A stretch of 64,000 nt of DNA from Ornithodoros turicata (GCF_037126465.1 NC_088209.1:12842052-12906051); one strand, 5' to 3'. Shown: positions 54,015 through 64,000, numbered from the stretch's first letter. Translations and numbers: made by a program. Notes: generated from the letters alone by a model not told the origin.

Positions 54015-55260
54015 GACCGTGCGACACCTAAAGGGGGCGCGCTGTTCCGTCGCGACAGCGCCGCCAGTGGCGGTCTTGGACGTATCCGACGTGATACCTT
54101 GCCGCCCGTTCTATGCATTCTCAAGTGGAACCGTAGCTTGTGTGGCGACCGCCGTAATTAGAAGGGCTAATTTTCGAAGTGCAAATAATGTGGAACCTTT
54201 CTGGGGCGCGAACGAAGAGAATGGAGGCAAACTGCACAGAAGCAACCACCGTATTTATAATGCATCTAACAGTACGGAAGGAGAACAGCCACTCGCGTCT
54301 GCCCGGTCAAAACACCTGTAAGTGATACGTCGAGAGGATGGTTATTTGACTCATCACAAAATCCTGGCTTGCTAGCGAAGGCTATATACGTGTATCCCTC
54401 TGACTCCAGCCATTTGTAATATCATGTTTTTGACTGAGTCTTGTATTCCTTTCGTCGTCTTTGCACACACATAGCTTCGTCACTGAAATTTACATCGTGC
54501 GTCCGTTTTATCCATACAAATAAACACGTGGGGTCACAACTTATTGCCTGAACGTGTACTGCAGTTTTTCTAGTATCTTCAGATACAATATCGCTAAAGA
54601 GATCCTCAAAGAAGAAAGTATATGAGTTTTTACATCGGCTACCGCCGTAGGCTTGCGGGACGACAGCTGTGAAATGGTCGGTGCGTAAATACTAAACATT
54701 TTGGACAACGTAGAACTTCTGTTCTCACTGTGAGACTCGTCATACCGGGAGCAATATCGGCTCTGGGCACTGGCGATGAAACACCTCAATCATTATCTCG
54801 AAATAGGTTGCCGTTTGGTCGGTGCATTTGACGGTGATACAGTATCCAGCGGCGTTTCACCGTCACGAAAGTGGTAACTGTAAATCATTGATCATTTTGC
54901 AGGTCCTCATTCAGTTTCATCGAAACTAGAACAAAAGAAATAGAATATATTCGCTCATGTTGTGCACACCTCATGCAATGCCCGAACGCGCGTCACAAAC
55001 GCTATTCGCTGCGAGTCTAGTGACCTCGGTGGTATTGGAAGCGTACAAATCACGAGAAATGAAGCATCTGGTCCCTAATGAAGAGTTCTTTTAGGTGCTG
55101 GCACAGTTAGCGATGCTGTGGAAAAAAAAAAAAAAAAAAAAAAAGATGCCCGCACTTCACATGTAAACAAAGCTGGCTACCCGGCGGCTATCACGCAGGG
55201 TACTTTCTCCGGAGGCCGCATCGCGGCGCCACCAGTTTGTCGCACAGTCCCTATACACCA
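54015..55260 (+). repeat. 1.2-kb duplicated block, partner 12585-13900
   Basis: Collinear with 12585-13900. Lacks the Tc1-type insertion (empty site near 54930) and has extra bases after the GGTCTTGG motif. An expanded A-run lies at 55121-55144. Frames are broken relative to the partner, arguing against a functional gene. Confidence 0.78.
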
Positions 55261-55575
55261 GTGTGGTGGGACTTGAAGCTTTGGAGGTTTAGTGAGTAAT
55301 GGGGAAGTTTCACGCAATTCTCTTCCACAATCGGGCCAACATCTTCCCGGGCGATAAATACCGTGGACATACAGATCTACTTGTCCTACGCGTTTGTTTT
55401 TCGTGTTATTTCGTCTGTTCCGCTGTTGAACTTTTTTTATTCTTTCTTTTCTGAGGCACACAAAGACGTATATGATTTGCGTGAATGGAGAGTAACGACC
55501 GGAGTAACGCGTTACTTTTCTACTCGTTACTCAATCACATTTGGAGTCGAGTAATTCGGTAACGGTAATCAATTA

Positions 55576-56113
55576 CCGTAATTTCGCGCGTATTAGCCGC
55601 GGCTTATGCGCGATTTTTTTTTCTCATGGGCGCTGTACGGCTTATCCACCGGTGCGGCTTATCTGATGACTTTTTTTTTCAGGTATTTTCCCCATACACT
55701 GATTTTAACGAAAGGGTCGACAGGGCTGATGCACGAACAGTGCCTAACAGGGATGGGTCAGCATTAGAGTAGATTGCCCCCATGCAGCTTTAACGAAAGT
55801 GGTGACAGTGATTCATGCCTTCTGGGAAACCACTGATCCTTCAATGCATGAAAAGCGCCCAACAAGCGCACAATCCGGTCTTGGTAGAACTGTAGAACTG
55901 ACCTCCTTTGTTGTACACTATGCCGATCCCGGAGTATGGACCACAGGGTTTATGGCATTACTCTATGGTCTCCTTTGTCGCACATAGGAGTCGTCTCGTA
56001 TTGCCTGCGGCTTATCTGCGAGTGCGGCTTATCTATCGGAAAATTTTCAAAACGTTCCTAAAAACGAGTCCTGCGGCTTATCTGCGGTGCGGCTTATACG
56101 CGTGAAAATACGG
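55576..56113. mobile_element. CCGTATTTTC-ended TA-flanked element
   Basis: CCGTAATTTCGCGCGTATTA at the left and the mirror of CCGTATTTTCACGCGTATAA at the right, TA at 55574-55575 and 56114-56115. GCGGCTTAT(C/G) recurs at least six times in the subterminal zones. Inserted in GTAATCAATTA repeat DNA, which reads through when it is removed. 538 bp, non-autonomous. Confidence 0.87.
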
Positions 56114-56189
56114 TACTTTTCCCGGAGAAGTAACGGTAATCAATTACTTTTTTCGAGTATAACGCGCACGCACAAGTCTGCAGGGAAGC

Positions 56190-56727
56190 CATATGATCAT
56201 CGAGTTCAGCTACTGAGCCTCGACGAATAAGCGGTCCCTGAAGCGACCGCGGCTATCATATATTTCCGAATCCCATCCCCGTGACGAGGCAATATACGCG
56301 GGTATCTGCACCGCATACACATCAGCGTCTAATGAACGGTGCCACACGCAAGATCTGCGCTGCTCAGTACCTACTTAGACGCGTGCATTATATCCATATC
56401 TGCATACCCTGCAGGTAGGGACAACCATTAACACTCGAAGACAAAGACGGAAACAAAAGCAGGGCGAAAAAGAACGTGACGTCCGATAAAGATGATTTCT
56501 TCGTCCGCCGTTAGGAAGTCTTTATCGCTGGGCCTGGGAAAATCAGCCACGGAACGCGGCACCCTCTTTTGGGTACGCCGGGTGATCAATTCCTCCTTCA
56601 TGAATGAAACATCTCCCCTTCTTCAATAATGACACACTGATCTACGTATCTCCTCCTCGTGCCGAACAACACGACCAAAGGGGACTGCTCTGAATGGTTG
56701 TCCAAGGAGACGTAGATCCGAACAGCT
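56190..56727. other. no gene recognised
   Basis: Short frames only; no repeat partner. Confidence 0.4.
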
Positions 56728-56738
56728 CGTGTCGTATC

Positions 56739-56923
56739 TGTCGTATCGTGTCTGTGCTGTCTGGGGTTTTTCCTGGGTTTTCCTCAGACGCTTTCAGACA
56801 TATGTCGGCACAGTTCCCTTAGAAGTCGGCCCAGGACGCACATTCCCCCAGGGCGTGAGTCGTGACGTTGCCCACATTCGTGAGGCCGACAACGGCAAGC
56901 CCTATCACCACCACCACCACCAC
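56739..56923 (+). mobile_element. 5'-truncated SINE, tail type B
   Basis: Starts downstream of the B box at CTGTGCTGTCTGGGGTTTTT and keeps the full B tail ending (CAC)n. An 11-bp duplication, CGTGTCGTATC, flanks it (56728-56738, 56924-56934). Confidence 0.88.
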
Positions 56924-57209
56924 CGTGTCGTATCATATCGACTTGTACTCGACTCCGGGCTTTCGGATTGTCTTTTTGTGTGTGTGTGTGTGTCCCATTC
57001 GGAGGGCGTTTTTAGGAGTTTATTATTGTCCGAGAATTCGGAGACTTTTTTTTTTTTCTTTCTAAGGCTAATAGGGGCTAAGCTAATAGACATTTCTAGC
57101 CTACCCTCGAACCGTGTTTCTGTACCCTCGGAAACAGGTGAGTTTTGTTTTGTTCTGGGCTGCTACAAACCGTGGTTGCTGCCGTGTTGGGCAGAGGTCG
57201 TGGGTTTAA

Positions 57210-57844
57210 AGGAGTACAGAGGGCCATCCAAAAAAAATTCAGATTAAGACATCTGATGAAAGTGCGTGTGTCATTATACCGAATAGCGCGAAAGGTTTTG
57301 ATGTGTGCAATTTGTTTCCCAGAAAAAAACTCACATAAACATAGCTCCGCGCGTTCACCCTTAACTCGCCACTCCAGCTATAACGAGGATGAGGAGGTAT
57401 GATGGCACGTCACCGATGACGGCATAAGGAGACTCGTTCTGGTTTGCTGGTTAGTGGGGGTCAGCGCATTGTCCCTTTGCCGCCGTAAACCTGTTTTGCC
57501 AGTTCTCCCGGAGAATTGGGGATAGAAGGAGCGGCCGAAGCATTACCGAGCAAGGAGAAAGGCTTTATCAGAACCCCGAACAGCCGAGTAGCAGGCAACA
57601 TTTCTCTAGGCCAATCAGCGAGCGTTCTCCTTATAGCGTCAGCGCGAGGTTCCAGGCAGATCACAGGCTGGTACCGCTCTTCACCACCGTTGCGCACGGT
57701 CGCTTTTTGCGGCGTATTTTAAATTCAGTTTCTGCGATAATTATGACTCTGTGGTGTAAATTACTTCGTATGGTGCATCTTACTGGCAAACTTAACAGTT
57801 TTATAGGAAGAAAACTGGGTGTTAAAAATGACTTCTGTGCTACT
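57210..57844. mobile_element. TTAA-flanked element, long family, copy 3
   Basis: TTAA 57206-57209 and 57845-57848, ends AGGAGTACAGAGG and CTTCTGTGCTACT. Has the internal module and an 18-bp deletion between GTAGCAG repeats that keeps the minus-strand frame (57461-57697) open but starts it later (MRNGGEERYQPVIC). Confidence 0.9.
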
Positions 57845-57849
57845 TTAAA

Positions 57850-59028
57850 CTCTGTAGTTTTCGACTACGTGGGGTGCCGAATGTAGTACGCGTTCAAAAA
57901 GTGTCCGCAACGCGCAGCCTTCCCCGTGAAAAGCAGCGGGTGGCAGCCATGCGAGGACAGGATGGCGTTTACCATGGTTTTAGGAAAAGTTTCGTCTATA
58001 TCCGACATTCTGAGAGAAAAGAACGACGACTGTGGAATGACGTACTCATAAAAATAATAATAATAATGAGAGGCTGCGTTGTGAAACGCTTGCTTTTGTA
58101 CTTCTATAGGCAGTTTGGTTTCAGAAATGGTCTCAAAATGCTCTCTTGTCGTTGTCGAGTAGAGTCAGTAAATAGGGCGCCCTATTCAGTGATTCCAATG
58201 TCAAGGTTCCTCTGGGCAACGATGGAGACCCATGCCCTCACAGGGATAATGGAAAAAATTGAGCCGAAACGTGTTGCAAATGTATGTTTTTTTTTTATGT
58301 TCTTGCTTCCGTACCAGACGAGGCTCATCGCATCCGGCTTCCGCTGGGATCATGCCTTCCCTCTCCCCCATTTCAACACCTCTCACTTTTCTGCCAGCAC
58401 TATATGTGGGCTGGGTTTAGCAACTTCCTTTCGTCGTACTAACGAGGGCGCGCTAAAATGGGGTCGAGCGGTGGGTTCTCGGCGCTCCGAAACGCATCAT
58501 GTTCGGCTATTTTTTTTTTTTCGATGGAATAGCTCTTGAATAACAGTGCCAGTTATCACGAAATTGAGTAAATTTCGCACGCGCTTCACATTGTTGGGGT
58601 AAAACAGCGACATTTACTTAGTAAATTTCCGATTTCAGTTAGTAAAAACTGACATAATATTCACATCAGGAAGTGGCTTAAACCTAGTAAGAACAAATGC
58701 CGTTGGCCGCGTGATTCTAGGTGGCGAAGTTTGCTAATAATAATTGAATGACACGTTTTCTGGGACACCCTCTATGACTACACACAACCATCCGACGAGC
58801 ATTTTCGCTCGAAACCTTTTCCGCTCTTCCGAGTGTTTTTTTTTTACGCTCCTCCTCAGCATCAGCGCGCGTGACGCTCCCGTAGCCCTTCTCTCCCACA
58901 CCTCCTCCTCACGCACTTCCTGCAGCAGGAGCGACCCGGAGCAACGCCACCTAGATACAGAAGGCCTGCTTATTGACTACTCTCCCTCCTTCGCTACGTT
59001 GACGTATATAGTCAGAATTCACAGGGGT
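57850..59028. other. no gene; contains a back-to-back TIR palindrome
   Basis: Includes the palindrome at 58160-58196 (separate entry). A 221-codon frame (57874-58539) has no recognisable domain, passes through the TIR palindrome and T-runs, and is not accepted. CAACGCCACCTAGATACAGA near 58942 is shared with 52569. Confidence 0.4.
58160..58196. repeat. head-to-head hAT TIR remnant
   Basis: TAGAGTCAGTAAATAGGG then CG then CCCTATTCAGTGATTC: two ends of the 32701-type hAT joined with no interior. Confidence 0.6.
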
Positions 59029-59029
59029 G

Positions 59030-59960
59030 ACACAAACCCGCCATTGTTGTAACTACCCTCAAGCGGGTGCTTTTGGCAAAACTGCCATCTTGTCCTGGTC
59101 GCACGTCATAGAAAACGTCATTTTGAGGTCATGTGACTTTGTTTACATGTCGTTTTACCGCTTACCGACATATTTTCGCCGTCATAACACCAAAAGATGA
59201 ACGTATTTTGCCAGCGTAAACTATGCGGTGCTTCTTCCGCAACATAGTAGCCCGTTTCAGCTTAGTTTAAGTACATCGCATCGGCTCGGTAAGTCTTAAC
59301 GCGCGGTCGTCATCACATCTTTGGAAGTTGTCAACAATACGAGGCTTTATGTGTAAAACTGTGCGTTTTATTGCGAGATTATCGGATAAAAATAATTACC
59401 GTGATCGAAAAACATCCAAAACGTCGTCCAGAAACAATAACCGCATTGTTTACAAACGGTTTGGCCACCGATCACGGGCGCTGCCATCTTTAAGGTCACG
59501 TGTGCCTTGACGTTTGCCGTGACGTGCGACCAGGACCTGTCCAGGATGCATTGCGTTCGCCCAGCACGCTTTCGTCTACGGAGCAATACATTGGATGCCA
59601 CCCCTGTGTTAGAATTCGTCCGCTACATGCACTTCGCCGTTCTGCGAATTCAAGAATCCGCAAATGGTTGCCTCTTACCTGGAACCTGCAGAACCCGAAT
59701 ATTTAGACAAAAAGTGCAACACGGTTTTCCAGAAAATCAATTTTGAGAAAGATTGGGGCCGTTTTGCGCTTTATTTCCAAGTTTTCGTGTTTAGTACGCG
59801 GGGACGTTCAGTCACTACTCGCAGACGACCGCGGTTCGTCTGCATGAAAGCACGTTCGTGATTGGCTGCCGCCGTTGAAAACACGGTCCTGATTGGCTGA
59901 CTATTAGTTGTTACGTCACGTCGGCAAGTAAAGCAGGCTTTCTCTATCTAGGCGGTGTTG
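59030..59960 (+). repeat. long dispersed repeat, uninterrupted copy
   Basis: 59030-59610 matches the reverse complement of 10800-12595, and 59610-59960 the reverse complement of 18380-19030. It lacks the hAT, the pogo-like element and the SINE found in those copies. Short frames inside are not conserved between copies. Type of repeat unknown. Confidence 0.72.
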
Positions 59961-60017
59961 CCCGGAGTCATGGGCTCAAGGGACCGCCCTCGCGTCGTCA
60001 CAATGTCGCGTCGCGCG

Positions 60018-60580
60018 TAAAGCCCGAATCCCATAACAAGCGACACGCGGCAGATACACGCGAGAAGCGACAAAATCGACGTCACTGCCGCCACACGAGC
60101 GTCAAAAAAGCTTTGTCGCGGCTCAATATTTCTGCATCTACTCCCAGTAGATATTTGTAGCATGTCGCTGAGTTCGTTGCCTGTTGGTTGACAAAACCAG
60201 CTAGATTTGGCGGCGTGAAACAAGAACTGAACGCGTGGGCAAGGGAGAGGGTGGAGAGGGCAACCAACAAAACTAGCAGACGAAGAAGTGGGCGGGGCGT
60301 TGGGTACTTCAACCGCAGCGCCACTGCGTTACGGCGAATATTACATAGCAACTTCATTACAATTTCTCCTCGTTTTGACGAATGAAATACTATTTTTGGT
60401 ATATTTATGGCAATTTACAACTTAGCTCGAATAAAATAAGCATTGCTTCTCCAAAAACATCATTTCTCGGTGACGAAATGTCGCTGCTCAAATGGACCAG
60501 GAAGTCGCGCCATGACCAGACGCGACAGCGACAAACTCTGCAGCGCGTCGCGTGTCGCTTGTTATGGGGTCCGCGCTTAA
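60018..60580. mobile_element. TIR element, CCCATAACAAGCGACACGCG ends
   Basis: 60030-60049 and its exact reverse complement at 60550-60569 (CGCGTGTCGCTTGTTATGGG), extended outward with mismatches to AAAGCCCG / CGCGCTTAA. 563 bp. No target duplication recognised. A 124-codon frame (60382-60756) runs out of the element and is not accepted. Confidence 0.72.
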
Positions 60581-61305
60581 GACTCTCAGCGGAGGAATTC
60601 GAAGCCGCGGAGATTTCAAGTATTTATAATGGCGATAATAAATTAAACCGCTCATGTCGTACGTCGCAAGGCGGAGCAGGAATTCCGCAAATTAGGGAAT
60701 GCGCTACACGTCGAAGTGAGCCGGGTGTCCCTTCAAAACATCCAAGGGAAGAATGATTCTCCAAGAATGCAGACAGCAAACGGATTTCGAAATTCAGACT
60801 TGGCGCACGAATTTTACGGAGTCCAACGCCTTCGGAGCAGAGGTGGAGAAATCATCTCAACTTTGTAATGCAATATCATTACTCGGTACAGTTTTGGAAA
60901 TTAATGCATTCCATTACTCATTACTGTTTCGTATTGAGTCACGCGTTACTAACGTGATTACTTTCAACGAATAATGACATTACCTTGGCATTCAATTTTC
61001 CCTGAAGTCTCTAACAGTGTAAACCCGCGGTGCATGCAGGGCGTGTTCTAAAGAGAGAATGATTAGTCTTTTGCTACGTTAACTGTGACCGTAATTAGAG
61101 TTTCTGCAAGCTCGCCACGTACAAATGATTTCGTCCAGCGATGAGAGCAGTACGCATTATCTAAATGAGTAATCACAGATAACGTTAATTGCGCCGCAGA
61201 AAAAGTTGGTGTTCGAAGACTCCACTTGGATACTGTGCTTCTTGCTGACCTGGTCGGCGACAGAGGTGGTCAGGAAAGCCCAGCTTGCGGGTTCTCCTTG
61301 CGTAC

Positions 61306-61930
61306 TTTCTTTTTTTTTTTAATTCTGTGTTGGCGCCGCGATGCAACTGTAGCTATGAGCGGAGTACAGACGTGGACCAGTGGAGAGGGGACAGCAGGAA
61401 GGAGTGAGGGCAATGGGGGAGTGTGTTTCATGGGCCGACTTCTGGGGGGAATGTGCCGATATTCAACAGAAAAAGTAGGGCCGGTTGGTAGAACTCCATT
61501 TCTTAGCGACGAAAAATAGGGACACTCGGTTAGAACAGAATAGGAAAGACGAGGTCGCAACTTTCAACCACTTTACTATAATGAGACCAAAATACAAGCC
61601 TATCTTTCATACCCTCCCCCTCTTCTTCCAAACCTGAGCGCCTGAGTTGAAGCGGTATGCGGCGCTCAGGTTTGGAAGAAGAGGGGGAGGGTATGAAAGA
61701 TAGGCTTGTATTTTGGTCTCATTCTAGTAAAGTGGTTGAAAGTTGCGACCTCGTCTTTCCTATTCTGTTCTAACCGAGTGTCCCTATTTTTCGTCGCTAA
61801 GAAATGGTGCCGAAATTCGCCCGTAAAATCTACCGGAAAACCTTGGGAAAACCCTGGGAAAACCTGACAGCACAGCCGCTGCGGGGATTCGAACTCGCGT
61901 CACTTCCCAGACTCGGCGTGCACTTCCAGA
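61306..61930 (-). mobile_element. SINE, tail type A, split by a foldback
   Basis: Tail part 61306-61480 (GCGCCGCGATGCAACTG complement strand, GGGCCGACTTCTGGGG) and core/head part 61808-61930 (CGGAAAACCTTGGGAAAACC, GGATTCGAACTCGCGTCAC). A 312-bp foldback lies between. Flank fragments share GTGCCGA-ATTC on both sides of the break. Confidence 0.78.
61496..61807. mobile_element. 312-bp near-perfect foldback inside a SINE
   Basis: Arms of about 147 bp (61496-61643 and 61660-61807) beginning CCATTTCTTAGCGACGAAAA and mirrored. The arms differ at about one or two bases, around a spacer of some 16-20 nt near GAGTTGAAGCGGTATG. No TA or 8-bp duplication is evident. Much higher arm identity than the surrounding SINE. 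Confidence 0.96.
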
Positions 61931-62172
61931 GCTCGTGGATAACGACAAGTTGAAGGGACAATTCGTAACTACTGACTTTAGACAATGATTCAACTTTCAA
62001 CACGGGTAATGCCGCATTACGCGACTAAAATGTAGATTGCGCTACGTTACCCATTACTCTATCATAATAATGCATTACTCATTACCGAGATGGAACGCAT
62101 TAGCGGTAATACGTTAGATCTCGGTCTCTCATTACTGATAATGCGTTACTTTGTAATGAGCTAGCACTGGGG

Positions 62173-62525
62173 TCTCACGTGAATGCAACCGCAGCAACCT
62201 TTGTTGTCCCCTTCTGTATAGATGATTAAAAATAATTTAGTGAGTCTTACTGCATTGTACGCAAAGGCGATAGCGAACGATCTAAAACTCACTAATATAC
62301 TGGAGAGTTTTGGTACATATCGTACACGAAGGCAATAGCGTACGTTAACAGAGAGCGTTGGTGGTTCCGCGCACTGCGCGAAGCGCCCTTTCTGTTATGG
62401 GCGTGCGCAGAACCATCAACCCTATCCCTTACGTACGCAAAGGCGGTAGGTAGCGTACGATGCACTAAAACTCTCTATTAATAGCGTATCGCTCCGCTAA
62501 ACCATATATACGGCCTCTTCCCTAG
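62173..62525. repeat. diverged foldback element
   Basis: GAGAGTTTTGGTACATATCG (62303 onward) and the mirror of GAGAGTTTTAGTGCATCGTA (to 62488) pair with scattered mismatches over about 75 nt, including GGTTCCGCGCAC/GTGCGCAGAACC. AAGGCGATAGCG motifs repeat outside. Probably an old MITE. Confidence 0.6.
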
Positions 62526-62529
62526 TTTT

Positions 62530-63036
62530 CGTGCTGACGCTCTTGCTCGGCAAGCCCACGACGCTGAGCAAGCAACTGTCTTTCCCCTTGCGCACTCTAT
62601 GTGCCAGCTGAAAATCCGCCGCTTCACTGCCAACCGCACACAGCTCTTTCAGCAGGAAGCTATACGAACCAATGCCTTCCTTAAATCCATTGACCCTTTA
62701 ATGACATATGCTGTGCCTGGCCGCATCCCGCGCATCGAGGAATCTCTGCTTCATCGGCTGCGGCTGAATGTGGCCCGAACTCCTCTCCTCCTATTTAAGA
62801 TGAATCAGCACCCATCACCTATCTGCCCAACGTGCAACGTAGAAGCCGATGTGCCACACATTCTCATTGCCTGCCAGCGGTACGAAGACCACCGATCGAG
62901 TCTCCGGCGCCGCCTTGCTCATCTAGGCTACCGAGAGCTTTCCCTCGCGGTGCTACTTGGCCCTACCCAGCACGCTGAAGTCACGTCTGCGCTGACACGA
63001 TTCCTTCGGGAATCTAAACTTCTGGGCATTCTCTGA
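62530..63036 (+). pseudogene. LINE ORF2 C-terminus: RNase H end plus CCHC knuckle
   Basis: The open frame extends upstream of the first ATG (62599). RADALARQAH (62530-62559) is the conserved end of an RNase H domain in non-LTR retrotransposons of the I-type group. About 95 residues later ICPTCNVEADVPHILIAC gives C-x2-C-x7-H-x4-C, the C-terminal zinc knuckle of such ORF2 proteins. The frame ends with TGA at 63034-63036. The endonuclease, reverse transcriptase and most of RNase H are missing, so it is a 5'-truncated, inactive copy although the remaining frame is intact. Confidence 0.87.
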
Positions 63037-63200
63037 TGCGTCGTATGCGCAACGATTAGTGAAGGAGCTTTCTGTATTTTTTGATAATTTTCTGTATCCC
63101 AGCTGTTTTCTTCTGTTTGCTTGAAAGCATTAGGGAATAGCAAGCCCACACCGTGGCTAACCTTTCCCTTCCCTTTTTTCTTACTTTGCATTAAACATAT
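63037..63200 (+). mobile_element. LINE 3' UTR
   Basis: Follows the ORF2 stop; pyrimidine-rich, ending TTTGCATTAAACATAT before a C-run (63201-63212). The exact 3' end and target duplication were not identified. Confidence 0.55.
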
Positions 63201-63212
63201 CCCCCCCCCCCC

Positions 63213-63940
63213 TAGTTTTCCTCGTGAGTTGGCATCCAGGTTTACGAAGACAATGCGCGCATTTTTTTTAATAGTCATTCTATAACATAATCATTCTACT
63301 CGCAATCGCTTTGCAACCGAAGGTCGACCACGCGTGGCACTCGCGTCACGCCTATTTTTGAACAGACATCCGCGCGTTATAAAGGGTATGCCAGAAAGAA
63401 GAGCGGGTACTTGGATAGTTTCGAACTCGCTATTCAATGAATCGTATGCAGGAACAGTATTCGTTTCACGTCGCATACATTGACACCGATTAACGTGTTA
63501 CGAACGCACATTTTCTTTGAGTGGCAATAGGGCAAATCTTACGGCATCTTCGCGCACGCGGAGAGGCGGCGCGTCAAAGGAGCGCTAAGTGCAAACGTTT
63601 CTCCCCGCGGAATGAGCGATGCGGTTACCGTGACAACGACACAAAAGGAACGTGATTCATCGGTTCCGTCATTTATGAGCCAGAGAACCCAAGGTAGAAC
63701 ACTGTGGACGGGCCGCATTTTATAAGCCCAGACCCGGCCCGACCTTGCTTCGATTTACCCACCCGGCCTGATGGATGCGTACCTAGCCCGGGCTCGGTCT
63801 AGTCACCTCAACGAAATCTCCCACGATGATTAAACGAATCGTTTGCGGAGACAAATGGGAGCCCGCTCAGTGTTGAGTTGATGGCTTTCTCAAGGAGAGA
63901 CAGAAGGGGAGCATAAATTGCGACTTTTTTCGCGCCTAAA
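63213..63940. other. no gene recognised
   Basis: 63720-63800 has CCCGGCCCGACC / CCACCCGGCC-type repeats that may belong to another hAT family. 63826-63910 resembles 45665-45765. Short frames only. Confidence 0.4.
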
Positions 63941-63942
63941 TC

Positions 63943-64000
63943 CAGGGTTCGCCGAATGGACCCAGTTTAAAAAAACCCACCCGGGTTTTTTTGGGTCCAC
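63943..64000. mobile_element. left end of a TIR element cut by the window edge
   Basis: CAGGGTTCGCCGAATGGACC at 63943 has a hAT-like CAGGG start, followed by AAAAAAACCCACCCGGGTTT (a short palindrome). The rest lies outside the window. Confidence 0.4.

Larger units (their letters stand above)
53818..56180. mobile_element. possible hAT shell with CAGACTTGT ends
   Basis: CAGACTTGTGAGTAACGCG at 53818 and its partial mirror CGCGCACGCACAAGTCTG ending 56180 resemble paired hAT ends, with GTAATCAATTA/TAACGCGTTAC repeats inside both. The 8-bp flanks do not match (GGAACTTG versus CAGGGAAG), so these may be two unrelated half elements around the 54-kb block. Confidence 0.38.
60838..62168. mobile_element. 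possible hAT shell with TAATGCATTAC repeats
   Basis: CAGAGGTGGAGAAATCATCT at 60838 and ...AATGAGCTAGCACTG ending 62168 with ACTTTGTAATG(C/A) repeats inside both arms. The 8-bp flanks do not match, so the pairing is tentative. It contains the interrupted SINE. Confidence 0.38.

Noticed and set aside
57874..58539. 221-codon frame
   Set aside because: Passes through a fused TIR palindrome and T-runs; no recognisable domain and no conserved start context.

Overview
This window reads as transposon-dense, apparently intergenic DNA from a eukaryote. It has no operons, no long ORFs, no bacterial signals, and no host gene I can defend. tRNA-derived SINEs, non-LTR retrotransposon tails, hAT, Tc1/mariner, pogo-like and TTAA-flanked elements make up most of it. 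The SINE sequence type and overall texture suggest an arthropod, most probably a chelicerate such as a tick. That assignment is inference from pattern memory, not proof. Almost every open frame of 60-230 codons lies inside a repeat or crosses a repeat boundary.

Layout. 0-10 kb: TTAA-flanked elements (2.27-2.88 and 4.56-5.13 kb), a SINE, a nested cluster of palindromic TA-flanked MITEs (5.4-7.0 kb) ending in a SINE with a 12-bp target duplication, and a four-unit tandem array of about 246 bp (8.15-9.15 kb). 10-17 kb: a 630-bp element also present at 41.7 kb, a hAT copy, a pogo-like remnant, a block duplicated at 54 kb, two copies of a short Tc1-type foldback, a 32-bp tandem array, another hAT, and the first of three long TTAA elements. 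18-27 kb: SINEs with three different tails, mariner-type foldbacks, the second TTAA element, and a hAT carrying a nested SINE. 29-38 kb: TIR elements, AT-rich hAT relatives, a hAT inside an older hAT-like element, and a complete-ended pogo/Tigger-like element. 38-45 kb: a LINE 3' end, more SINE and MITE copies, and a (GT)n tract. 45-57 kb: a tRNA-like sequence, four hAT copies with perfect 8-bp duplications, a perfect 36-bp hairpin, and a CCGTA-ended element nested in another repeat. 57-64 kb: the third TTAA element, an inverted paralogue of the 10-12 kb repeat, a 312-bp near-perfect foldback inside a SINE, and a 5'-truncated LINE retaining the end of its RNase H domain and a CCHC zinc knuckle.

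The strongest results are internally controlled. Several insertions can be checked against an empty paralogous site in the same window, and eight hAT-type elements carry exact 8-bp target duplications. The most interesting signals are a set of SINEs that share one core but differ in tRNA head and 3' tail, the tandem array whose hairpin matches the 3' end of a tRNA-derived sequence at 45.8 kb, and two unusually perfect foldbacks (49.83 and 61.50 kb). I did not find a self-contained new gene system.
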